Source of the DNA: Hamadaea flava
Lineage (GTDB): Bacteria > Actinomycetota > Actinomycetes > Mycobacteriales > Micromonosporaceae
Direction: 5' to 3'
Assembly: GCF_024172085.1 (NCBI RefSeq)
Contig: NZ_JAMZDZ010000001.1
Span: forward strand, 1,426,001 to 1,490,000
DNA: 64,000 nucleotides
Shown here: positions 54,606 through 64,000 of the stretch, piece by piece
Layout: each line of letters starts with the position of its first letter
How positions within the stretch are numbered: the stretch's first letter is position 1
Notes under the pieces: generated by a model
Databases searched by the model: none
Told to the model about the DNA's origin: nothing
Seen by the model: the letters and a program-made list of their open reading frames with translations, nothing else
Translations under genes and position numbers: made by a program

Positions 54606-56570
54606 TTGCGACGCCGAACCCTGCCCCTGATTCTGACTTCCCTCACCCTGGCCACCTCCGCGATGGCCGTACCCGCCAATGCCGTGCCCGCCGACGCTGT
54701 GGCCGCCGGTGCCGTGGAGCCGACGGCCACGGCTGCCCCGCCCGGGACGGTGACCGATCTGGGTCCCGCCTCCGAGGTCACCTCGGTCAACGGGGCCGAA
54801 CTGATCGACGGCACCGTCTACACCGCCACCGGCGGCGTCTCGCCGACCATCGTCGGCGCGTACAGCCTGGACAAGCAGACGGTCGACCGGCGCTACGAGC
54901 TGCCGACCGGGGGTGGCGCGTGGGCGACCGCCGCCGTCGGCACGGATCTGTACGTCGGCACCTACACCCCCGGTGACCTCTACCGGATCGACACCACCTC
55001 GACCACGGTGACGAAGGTCGCCAGCGTCGCGCCCGACTCGTTCATCTGGGCGCTGGCCTCGTCGCCGGACGGCAAACTGTACGGCGGCACCTATCCGAGT
55101 GGCCGCGTCGTGGAATACGACCCGGCGACCGGCAAACTGCGGGACTACGGTGCGGCGGTGGCGGGCGAGCAGTACGTCCGCAGCATCGCGGTGGACGCCA
55201 CGACGATCTACGCCGGCGTCGGCTCGCACGCCCACCTCATCGCCATCGACCGGGTGACCGGGGCGAAGCGGGAGATCCTGCCGGCCGCGTACGCCGACCG
55301 CACGTTCGTCGCCACGCTGGCGCTGGAGAACGGCATCCTCGCCGCCGGGCTCTCGGCGACCGGGACGATGCTGCTGATCGACACCGCCGACCCGACGCGG
55401 TACGAGGTCGTGCAGACCGCGGACAACTACGTCACCGCGATCGCCGTCGACTCGGCGCGCAACGACGTCTACTTCGGCACCCGGCCGTCTGGCACGCTGC
55501 GGAAGTACGACCGCGACACCGGCGAACTCAGCACCCTGGCGATCCCCTACGACGGGGCGGCGTTCGGCCGGATCTTCGTCACCGGCGACAAGCTGCGCGG
55601 CGTCGTCACGAACACCGTCGTCACCTACGACCTGACCACCGGCGAGCTGAGCGGGGTCGACCTGACCCAGGCCGGCATGCCGCCCGCGCCGGAGCTGGCC
55701 ATGGCGATAGCGACCGACGGCCCGCGCGTCTACGTCTCCGGCAAGGCCGGCGTCCAGGTGCACGACCTCGTCGCCGGCACGTCCGAGCGGCGTTTCCTGC
55801 CCGGTGAGGCCAAGGCGATGACACCGATCGGCGGGGACATCTGGATGTCGGTGTACACCTTGGCGTACCTGTTCAAGATGGCTCCGGAAGGCGATCCGGC
55901 GCGGGTCGCCGCGATCGGGCACGATCAGACCCGCCCGCTCGACGCCGTCTACTCCCCCTCCGACAAGCTCCTCATCGTCGGCACCGAACCGGAATACGGC
56001 CGCTACGGGGGCGCGGTGGCGCTCTACGATCCGCGGACCGGTGCGCTGGACGCGTACCGGGATGTGCTCACCGACCAGTCCGTGCGATCGGTCGCGGTCA
56101 AGCACGGCACGGCGTACCTCGGCGGGAGCATCAACAACGGCTTCGGCACCACACCGCGTACGACGGAGGCGCACCTGGCCGGATTCGACCTCGCCACCCG
56201 GACCAAGACCTGGGACATCGTCCCGGTGCCCGGCGCCACCCAGATCGTGAGCCTGATCGCCACCGGCAACCGCGTCTACGGGCTCACCGAGACCGGCGTG
56301 CTGTTCGCCGTCGACCCGGCGCGGCGGACCGTCGTCGCGACCACCACGGTGGCGCCCGGCCAAGGGCGCATGGTCCAGGTCGGCGGCGTCTTCTACGGCA
56401 CCAGTGGCAAGGACATCTGGCGGTTCGACCCGGCCACGATGACGGCGACCACCTTCGTCGCCGGGCTCAACGCCCAGTGGTACGGCGGATCCGCCCTGCT
56501 GACCGCCTCACCTGATGGGTCCGCGCTGTACGCGCTCCGCGGCCGGAACCTGGTCCGCATCCAGCTCTGA
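54606..56570 (+). CDS. Secreted beta-propeller protein 2
   Basis: A 654-residue exported protein with TTG start and strong GGAGGA. A signal peptide (RRRTLPLILTSLTLATSAMA) is followed by propeller repeats such as GGTYPSGRVVEYDPATG, GEQYVRSIAVD and GTRPSGTLRKYDRDTG. The C-terminal module of protein 1 is absent. Blocks such as DIVPVPGATQIVSL and TTPRTTEAHL line up with proteins 1 and 3, so the three are paralogues. It is divergent from gene 1 and convergent with gene 3. Confidence 0.85.
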   Translation: MRRRTLPLILTSLTLATSAMAVPANAVPADAVAAGAVEPTATAAPPGTVTDLGPASEVTSVNGAELIDGTVYTATGGVSPTIVGAYSLDKQTVDRRYELPTGGGAWATAAVGTDLYVGTYTPGDLYRIDTTSTTVTKVASVAPDSFIWALASSPDGKLYGGTYPSGRVVEYDPATGKLRDYGAAVAGEQYVRSIAVDATTIYAGVGSHAHLIAIDRVTGAKREILPAAYADRTFVATLALENGILAAGLSATGTMLLIDTADPTRYEVVQTADNYVTAIAVDSARNDVYFGTRPSGTLRKYDRDTGELSTLAIPYDGAAFGRIFVTGDKLRGVVTNTVVTYDLTTGELSGVDLTQAGMPPAPELAMAIATDGPRVYVSGKAGVQVHDLVAGTSERRFLPGEAKAMTPIGGDIWMSVYTLAYLFKMAPEGDPARVAAIGHDQTRPLDAVYSPSDKLLIVGTEPEYGRYGGAVALYDPRTGALDAYRDVLTDQSVRSVAVKHGTAYLGGSINNGFGTTPRTTEAHLAGFDLATRTKTWDIVPVPGATQIVSLIATGNRVYGLTETGVLFAVDPARRTVVATTTVAPGQGRMVQVGGVFYGTSGKDIWRFDPATMTATTFVAGLNAQWYGGSALLTASPDGSALYALRGRNLVRIQL

Positions 56571-56590
56571 CCCGCTGTCCCGCCTCTGAT

Positions 56591-56658
56591 GGGCGCTGGA
56601 TCAGGGATCTCGGTCGAATCTTGGGGAAGATTCGCCTCGGATCCCTGATCCAGCGCCC
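56591..56658. repeat. Family B hairpin repeat, copy 2 (best preserved)
   Basis: A perfect 19-bp outer stem, GGGCGCTGGATCAGGGATC (56591-56609) with its complement at 56640-56658, and an inner stem CGAATCTT / AAGATTCG. It lies exactly between the convergent propeller genes 2 and 3, 20 bases after one stop and 4 bases from the other. Confidence 0.95.
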
Positions 56659-56662
56659 GTCT

Positions 56663-58705
56663 TCAGCTGACGGTGACTCGGAAGACCTCGGGGCCGTCGC
56701 CGAGGAACAGCCGCCCGTCCGGGTGGACGGCCAGGAACTCCGCCGAGCGGTCCAGCAGCAGCGTGGGCGTACCGGTGGCGAGGTCCACCCTGACGAGCAG
56801 GTGACCGTTGACCAGTGCGTACATCACGTTGCGGGTGGCGTCGTAACCGAGGCGGCCCCGGCTGTCGGCCACACCGGGCGCGAGCTGGATGCGCTGCACG
56901 ACCGTCCGCGAGGCGACGTCGACGGCGAACAACTGCCCGCCGGCCAGACCCCACAGCCGTCCCGCGCCGTCCAGCGCCAGCGCCGGGATCGCGGTCGCAC
57001 CGGGCACCGGCACGAACTCGAACGCCTTGCTGTCACTGGCGACGTCCCAGCCGAACAGCCGCGCCTCGGTCTGGGTGGGCGGCGGCACGCTGTAGCCGCC
57101 GTCCTTCGAGGTGCCGCCCACGATCAATCCCGACTGGTACGCCAGACTGACGATCGAGGAGTCCGTCACGACTGGACGGTGCACTGTGGAGGCACCGGTC
57201 GCCTTGTCCACGATGGCCAGCACCCCGCCGAGCGTGGTGTTCGGCATCGTCCCGTACGCCACCTTGTCCCCCGCGTCGGTCAGCGCCCGGGCGCGTACCT
57301 GGTCGTAGGACTTGAGGTCGACGAGCTTCACGGGGTTCTCCGGGGTCCCAGCCGGACCGGGCGAGTACTCAGAGCTGCTCCACGCCTTGCCGAGGTCGTA
57401 CCGGTAGAGCCGCGAATCAGGGTACGCCCCCAGGTACACCTGATCGCCGACTTCCAAGACGCTCTCCACCTGCGAGAACCGCTGGAAGTCGGCCTTGCCG
57501 GTGTCGGGGTCGATCTTGGCCAGCCCGCCGTTGAGGTAGCCGCCGGCGTACACGGTGCCGGAGGCTCCCGCGCTCAGCGCGGCGAGCGGGATCGGCTCGC
57601 CGGGGACGTCGGTCCGCATGACGTCCGACCGGCCGGTCACGGGGTTGTACCGGAACATCTCGCCACGCCAGAGCAAGCCGACGAGCGTACGCCCCGGCCA
57701 GTCCCGGTCGGCCAGCGTCACCCAGCCGATGCCGCGGTTGTTGACCACTCGCCCGGCGAACGACAGTCCGGTGTCGACGAACGTGCGGGTCGCCGGCTGA
57801 TATCCGGTCAGGTGACCGGCCCGGGTGAGGTAGACCATCCCCTTCGGACCCGGCTCGGACACGTCGAGCCCGGCGACGTCGGGGATCAGGTCGGTCCAGC
57901 GACCGGCCCGGGTGTCATAGACGCCCAGCTGGCCGTTGATGGCCGAGCCGTACCGGGCGTACACCCGGCCGTCGTACGCGTTGAGGTCGTAGACCGTCAG
58001 ACCGGTGCCACTGGCGAGCCCGTCCGGCAACGGCAGCTCCCGGCGCGTACCGGTGACGGCGTCGATCTCGAGCAGATGGGCGTCCGGCTGCGTACCGGCG
58101 TAGATCTTGCCGTCCGCGACCGCGATGCTGCGGACGTACTGCACGCCAGGCAGCACCTGGCCGTAGTCGCGGGTGGCGCCGGTCGCCGGGTTGTACGCGA
58201 ACACGCGAGCCCCGGGATAGGTGCCGCCGTAGACGATGCCGGCCGAGTCCACCGACAGCCGCCAGATGTACGTCTCGGACGGCAACGGGCGGCCGAGGTT
58301 CTCGATCGGACTGTTCTTGCCGGGCTTGCGCCGGTAGAGGTCGCCCGTGCCGTACGCGCCGACGTAGATCGTGCCGTCAGGGGCGGCCGCGACCGCGTAC
58401 GAGCCGGGTGCCCCGGTCAGTTCCTGCACCGACACCGTGGTTCCGGTGGCCGGGTCGATCGCGGCGAGGTGGGCCGGTTCCCCGGAGACGGCCGACCAGA
58501 GGACCGGGCGTCCGTCCGGACCGGGCGCGACGATGCCGCCGATCATCAGCACGTCGCGCAACGGGATGCCGAGGGAGTCGACGGTGACCGCCGCCGCGGC
58601 CGTGACTGTGCTGGTGGGACTGGCTTGCGCGGCCGGCGGGCCGCCGAGGGTGAGCGCTGTCGCTGCCACCGCCGCGAAGGCGGTGAACCGGCGAACGAGG
58701 GACAT
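56663..58705 (-). CDS. Secreted beta-propeller protein 3
   Basis: A 680-residue exported protein. A signal peptide (LVRRFTAFAAVAATALTLGGPPAAQA) is followed by the same propeller repeats (GGTYPGARVFAYNPATG, GVQYVRSIAVADG, GYLNGGLAKIDPDTG, EFVPVPGATAIPAL). It ends soon after the last repeat with no extra domain. The start at 58705 is set by the signal peptide. It carries the best copy of the shared operator 118 bases upstream. Function unknown as for its paralogues. Confidence 0.85.
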   Translation of the reverse strand: MSLVRRFTAFAAVAATALTLGGPPAAQASPTSTVTAAAAVTVDSLGIPLRDVLMIGGIVAPGPDGRPVLWSAVSGEPAHLAAIDPATGTTVSVQELTGAPGSYAVAAAPDGTIYVGAYGTGDLYRRKPGKNSPIENLGRPLPSETYIWRLSVDSAGIVYGGTYPGARVFAYNPATGATRDYGQVLPGVQYVRSIAVADGKIYAGTQPDAHLLEIDAVTGTRRELPLPDGLASGTGLTVYDLNAYDGRVYARYGSAINGQLGVYDTRAGRWTDLIPDVAGLDVSEPGPKGMVYLTRAGHLTGYQPATRTFVDTGLSFAGRVVNNRGIGWVTLADRDWPGRTLVGLLWRGEMFRYNPVTGRSDVMRTDVPGEPIPLAALSAGASGTVYAGGYLNGGLAKIDPDTGKADFQRFSQVESVLEVGDQVYLGAYPDSRLYRYDLGKAWSSSEYSPGPAGTPENPVKLVDLKSYDQVRARALTDAGDKVAYGTMPNTTLGGVLAIVDKATGASTVHRPVVTDSSIVSLAYQSGLIVGGTSKDGGYSVPPPTQTEARLFGWDVASDSKAFEFVPVPGATAIPALALDGAGRLWGLAGGQLFAVDVASRTVVQRIQLAPGVADSRGRLGYDATRNVMYALVNGHLLVRVDLATGTPTLLLDRSAEFLAVHPDGRLFLGDGPEVFRVTVS

Positions 58706-58822
58706 GAGGGTGCCTGCTTCCTGCCGGTAGGGCCGGCGGCACATGCCGTCGGCTCGGGTTGAGGGCTTTTCCGATATCTGCCGTACGGAGCTGGCCGCAG
58801 GTGATCTGTGCACGTGATCGCC

Positions 58823-58842
58823 ATTACGGCCCTGGCCGTAAT
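58823..58842. promoter_or_regulatory. Shared propeller operator, site 3 (perfect dyad)
   Basis: ATTACGG-CCCTGG-CCGTAAT. The two 7-base arms are exact inverted repeats, and most of the spacer is also symmetric. It is upstream of propeller gene 3 and 88 bases upstream of the divergent hypothetical gene. Confidence 0.8.
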
Positions 58843-58930
58843 CAGACTAGCCGCCGGACGCAGACCTGTCGATCATCAGCGGCCGGCCCCGGCTGGTGAG
58901 CACCGGGCCGATTCCGGGTAACCGGCGATC

Positions 58931-59284
58931 ATGCCCAACAAGTACGAGCTGAACCCGGACGCGGTGACCTTCGCCCGCGAGCTGATCGACTCCCGCCGGT
59001 ACGTGCTCGACAGCGACTGGGGCGCGGTCCAGCCGAAAGCCGACGCGCAGAACGCGTACCTGGACAAGCACGACTGGGACGAGTACGCCGCCTGGCACCT
59101 CGGGCTGACCGTCGGCGCGGCCGACGAGACCAAGGCCCGGTACGCCTTCGTCTACGGCGACTTCCGGCGGCTGCACCGGACGGGGTTGATCGCCTGCGTC
59201 TACCGAGCCGCCGAGTACCGGCACAAGGACGTCGAGCTGGCCGCCCACGACCTGCTGCAATACCTGGACTCGAACAGCGGCTAG
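58931..59284 (+). CDS. Conserved hypothetical protein
   Basis: A 117-residue protein (MPNKYELNPDAVTFARELIDSR...) of a compact, highly conserved type found across actinobacteria and other soil bacteria. It has the characteristic run KARYAFVYGDFRRLHRTGLIAC. No function is known to me. The 3' end overlaps the convergent sigma factor gene by four bases. Confidence 0.85.
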   Translation: MPNKYELNPDAVTFARELIDSRRYVLDSDWGAVQPKADAQNAYLDKHDWDEYAAWHLGLTVGAADETKARYAFVYGDFRRLHRTGLIACVYRAAEYRHKDVELAAHDLLQYLDSNSG

Positions 59285-60186
59285 TCCAGCAGACGAGGCA
59301 GGCCGAACGTGGTCACGTGGCGTCCGCCGACGAACGCGTTGACCTCGGCGATCCGCCCGTCCACGATCCGGAGCACGTCGACCACCAGCGCGTCGTACCG
59401 CGATCGGCCCGGCTGGCGCAGATAGTTCGCCGCCGCCGCCCGGCCGTTCGCCGTGACGGGGAACGTCCGCCAATCGAGCGGCCGGGTGAGGAAGGCGGCC
59501 ACCGCGTCACGCCCGATCACCGGCTCGTCCGGCGGCATCGTGAGGCGTACGTCGGCGGCGAGGAGTTCCCGCATCTCGTCCGGATCGGTCGTGCTGAGGT
59601 AGCGGCTCAGGATCTCCTTGTCCGCCTCGGTCAGGTGCGGCCGCCGCCAGTCCGCCGGGTCGGCCGGGGCGTGGCGCCGTACGGTCTCGCGGGCCCGCTG
59701 AACGAGACTGTTCGCGGCCGGGACCTCGACCTCCAGCGCCTCGGCGATCTCAGCCGGGGTCCAGCCCGACACGTCCCGCAGGACGAAGGCGGCCCGCTGC
59801 CGAGGCGGCAGGTGCATGAGGGCGGCGATGAGGGCCAGTTCGACGATCTCGGCACCGGCCTGATCGGCTTGCGGATCGCCGTCGAGCAGCGTGTCGGGAT
59901 ACGGCCCGATCTCGGTGCACCACTCCAGCGCGTCACCGACCGGCTGCGTACGCCGCTCGGCCGCCTTGCGGCTGTCGAGGAACACATTGGTCGCGATCCG
60001 GTAAAGCCAGGTCCGGACGGACGCGCGGCCCTCGAAGGCGTCCCGCGCCTTCCACGCCCGCAGGAACGTCTCCTGCACGAGGTCGTCCGCGTCGGCCACG
60101 TTCCCCGCGAGGCGATAGCAGTGCGCGTGCAGCTCACGGCGGTGATCGTCGTACGCGCCCGTCAGCCAGTCGCCGGAGCCGGTCAT
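59281..60186 (-). CDS. sigG: SigG-like ECF sigma factor with SnoaL-like C-terminal domain
   Basis: A 301-residue sigma factor. Region 2 (HRRELHAHCYRLAGNVADADDLVQETFLRAW) and region 4 (MHLPPRQRAAFVLRDVSGWTPAEIAEALEVEVPAANSLVQRARETV) are followed by an NTF2/SnoaL-like domain of about 110 residues (ending HVTTFGLPRLLD). This combination matches the SigG-type group. The linker lacks the WLPEP motif of the ECF41 factor at 13.7 kb, so the two belong to different groups. It is divergent from the DUF899 gene, a likely target. Confidence 0.9.
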   Translation of the reverse strand: MTGSGDWLTGAYDDHRRELHAHCYRLAGNVADADDLVQETFLRAWKARDAFEGRASVRTWLYRIATNVFLDSRKAAERRTQPVGDALEWCTEIGPYPDTLLDGDPQADQAGAEIVELALIAALMHLPPRQRAAFVLRDVSGWTPAEIAEALEVEVPAANSLVQRARETVRRHAPADPADWRRPHLTEADKEILSRYLSTTDPDEMRELLAADVRLTMPPDEPVIGRDAVAAFLTRPLDWRTFPVTANGRAAAANYLRQPGRSRYDALVVDVLRIVDGRIAEVNAFVGGRHVTTFGLPRLLD

Positions 60187-60288
60187 CGTTCCACGGTAGC
60201 GGTCGGCCGACCTCGATCCATGACGGTCCGATGACGGTTGCCGTCGTGTGTCGTCAGTACTCGGGACAGTCCCACTTGAGGAGGAACG

Positions 60289-60999
60289 ATGACCGCACTG
60301 CCCGAGATCGTCGACCGAGACATCTGGCTGCGCCGACGCGCCGAGTTGCTCGTCCGGGAGAAGGCGCACACCCGGGCCGGTTCGGCGCTCGCGGCCGCCC
60401 GGCGACGGCTGCCGATGACCGAGGTGGACGGAACCGTCGAGCTGACCGGCGTACGCGGGCCGACCCGGGTGCTGGACATGTTCGAGGGGCGTGATCAGCT
60501 CCTCGTCTGCAAGCACATGTGGAGTCTCGGCCGGCCGTTCGAGGACCAGTGCCGGGGCTGCACCGCGACCGTGTGGAACTTCCAGGACGCGACCTATCTG
60601 GAGGCGCGCGGGGTCACCTTCGCTGTCTGGTGCCAGGGCCCGTACGCCGAGTTCGCGCCGTTCCGGGAGTTCATGGGGTACCAGGCGCCCTGGTATTCGG
60701 TGCACGGCGTCGACGCGCCCGGCATCTCCGACGGTTGGATCACCTGCTACCTGCGGGTGGGCGACCGCGTCTTCCAGACCTACGAGACCGACGGGCGCGG
60801 GGTCGAGGCGATGATGCCGGCGCTGCAACTGCTCGACCTGACGGTGTACGGGCGTCAGGAGGATTGGGAGGACTCCCCCGAGGGCTGGCCGCAGGACCCC
60901 GCCCAGAGCTGGTTCCGGCGGGACGGCCGCCCGATCCCCCAGTGGAAGGTGCTTAAACCCGTCGTGGAGGAAGCCTCACCGGTAGACTTTGTGCGTTAA
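60289..60999 (+). CDS. DUF899 thioredoxin-fold protein
   Basis: A 236-residue protein of the DUF899 family, a thioredoxin-like fold of unknown substrate. Family blocks are visible: LLVREKAHTRAGSALAAARRRLPM and ELTGVRGPTRVLDMFEGRDQLLVCKHMW with CRGCTA (CxxC). The LSQG-like later block is diverged. The start has GAGGAGG. DUF899 genes often sit next to ECF sigma factors and oxidative-stress genes; here it is 58 bases upstream of katG and may be cotranscribed. Confidence 0.88.
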   Translation: MTALPEIVDRDIWLRRRAELLVREKAHTRAGSALAAARRRLPMTEVDGTVELTGVRGPTRVLDMFEGRDQLLVCKHMWSLGRPFEDQCRGCTATVWNFQDATYLEARGVTFAVWCQGPYAEFAPFREFMGYQAPWYSVHGVDAPGISDGWITCYLRVGDRVFQTYETDGRGVEAMMPALQLLDLTVYGRQEDWEDSPEGWPQDPAQSWFRRDGRPIPQWKVLKPVVEEASPVDFVR

Positions 61000-61000
61000 G

Positions 61001-61029
61001 TTGACTTGTTCCAGTTAATTCCGTTTCAT
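61001..61029 (+). promoter_or_regulatory. Candidate katG promoter
   Basis: TTGACT (61001-61006), 17 bases, then TTTCAT (61024-61029), four of six -10 matches. It fits in the 58-base gap before katG. The site overlaps the AT-rich stretch just after the DUF899 stop. Confidence 0.45.
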
Positions 61030-61036
61030 GCGGTGA

Positions 61037-63250
<2,214 letters not shown>

Positions 63251-63287
63251 GTCCAGCCTCGGCCCGCTCGGCCCGCTCGGCCGGCTC

Positions 63288-63355
63288 GGGCACTGGATCA
63301 GGGATCTAAGTCGAATCATGCGCCAAGATTCGACCCGGATCCCTGATCCATCGCC
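63288..63355. repeat. Family B hairpin repeat, copy 3
   Basis: TGGATCAGGGATC pairs with GATCCCTGATCCA (outer 13-bp stem), and GTCGAATC pairs with GATTCGAC (inner 8-bp stem). It sits between the convergent katG and the edge gene. Confidence 0.92.
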
Positions 63356-63376
63356 AAAGGAGCGTCTGAACGGGAG

Positions 63377-64000
63377 TCAGCGGCTGAGGACCCAGGCTTC
63401 GGTGGTGGCGAGTAGGTCGCGCAGGGGCTCCTCGCGCCAGGCTCCGGCGGTCACCGGGCCGGCGGCGCGGTCGAGGCCCAGCCGCTCGGCCTGGTCCCGG
63501 AACCCGACCGGCGCGGGCAGGCCGAGCGGTGTGCGTACGCGATCCCAGGCGTCGGCCAGCCGCTGGGCGGCGGCGGAGTCGCCGAGGTCGGCGGCCAGCG
63601 ACGCGGCGGTGAGCACCGACGGCGTGGTCCACGAATACGTCGTCCGTGTCCGGGCGGTCGCCAGCCCGTCCCGCAACCCGGCCAGGGCGGCGCCGAGGTT
63701 CCCGGCCCGCCGCTGTGCTTCGGCGAGGAGCAGGCGCAAGGCGTACGCCCGGGACAGGGCGGGCGGGTTGGCCTCCGACACCGCCTCGATCAGTCCCGTG
63801 ATGGTCACCGCTGCCGCCGGTGGCGACTGGGTCACCAGGGCGTACAGGGCCAGTGAGTAGGCCGGGGTGTTGATGGTCAGATAACCGGGCTGGACGAGCT
63901 TGTCGCGCAGCCGCCGAGCGGTGACGGCCGCTTCGGTCAGCTCCCCCGCGCCCAGCTCGTTCAGCAGCCGGATCGACCGATACCGCATCTCGTCGCCGTC
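63377..64000 (-). CDS. Partial TPR-like protein, C-terminal part
   Basis: An open frame of about 208 residues enters from the right edge and ends at 63377. The residues form successive helix pairs of TPR type (GYLTINTPAYSLALYALVTQ, LSRAYALRLLLAEAQRRAG, TPSVLTAASLAADLGDSAAAQRLADAW). Such a region often ends AfsR/BTAD or LuxR-type regulators. The start is outside the window, so neither the length nor the function can be given. Confidence 0.6.
   Translation of the reverse strand, partial: DGDEMRYRSIRLLNELGAGELTEAAVTARRLRDKLVQPGYLTINTPAYSLALYALVTQSPPAAAVTITGLIEAVSEANPPALSRAYALRLLLAEAQRRAGNLGAALAGLRDGLATARTRTTYSWTTPSVLTAASLAADLGDSAAAQRLADAWDRVRTPLGLPAPVGFRDQAERLGLDRAAGPVTAGAWREEPLRDLLATTEAWVLSR

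Overview
The window is very GC-rich, densely coding DNA with no rRNA, tRNA, transposase, phage gene or CRISPR array that I can see. The codon bias, the frequent CGTACGC words, the GTG/TTG starts, and the families present (SigJ-type and SigG-type ECF factors, RsbA-like MEDS proteins, Asp23/AmaP/DUF6286 operon, MacAB-type exporter with CMRDxG lipoprotein, CBM5/12 secreted enzymes) point to a chromosomal segment of a filamentous actinomycete, probably Micromonosporaceae. This is inference from gene content; no search was run.

Layout. 0-5.4 kb: leftward genes for a MarR regulator with a 14-TM drug exporter, then TetR, an Lnt-like acyltransferase and a second MFS exporter. 5.5-11.3 kb: a two-component system divergent from a lipoprotein/membrane-fusion/ABC efflux operon. 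11.3-15.5 kb: acetyltransferase, small membrane protein, universal stress protein, cupin, ECF41 sigma factor, secreted M23 peptidase. 15.5-21.4 kb: a membrane-anchored STAND/WD40 protein, a gene reduced to its signal peptide behind a CebR-like operator, and a phosphotriesterase-family hydrolase with its GntR regulator. 21.5-29.3 kb: exported metallo-beta-lactamase-fold protein, class A beta-lactamase-like protein divergent from LysR, then three successive secreted enzymes (S1 protease, M4 protease, intradiol dioxygenase), each with a C-terminal chitin/cellulose-binding module. 29.4-31.3 kb: HExxH protein with a tiny partner, and a membrane-anchored XRE regulator.

31.3-38.5 kb holds a compact fully split NRPS pathway (thioester-reductase-like SDR, C, PCP, P450, C, A), translationally coupled from C1 onward, preceded by phased heptamer repeats and closed by a convergent SoxR gene. 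38.7-46 kb: SDR/TetR pair with twin operators, type II NADH dehydrogenase, TMEM175-like channel, cupin and a six-gene Asp23 envelope operon. 46.1-50.1 kb: a coupled operon of two tryptophan-dioxygenase-like proteins, kynureninase and a methyltransferase. 50.2-52 kb: two MEDS regulators. 52.2-58.7 kb: three paralogous secreted beta-propeller proteins sharing a 20-bp operator. 59-64 kb: conserved hypothetical, SigG-like sigma factor, DUF899 protein, KatG, and a truncated TPR-like gene at the edge.

Two unrelated families of long hairpin repeats recur through the window: family A (four copies, core GATCACGGTT) and family B (three copies, core TGGATCAGGGATC). Many intergenic gaps contain clear inverted-repeat operators, so local regulation can be read directly for several gene pairs.
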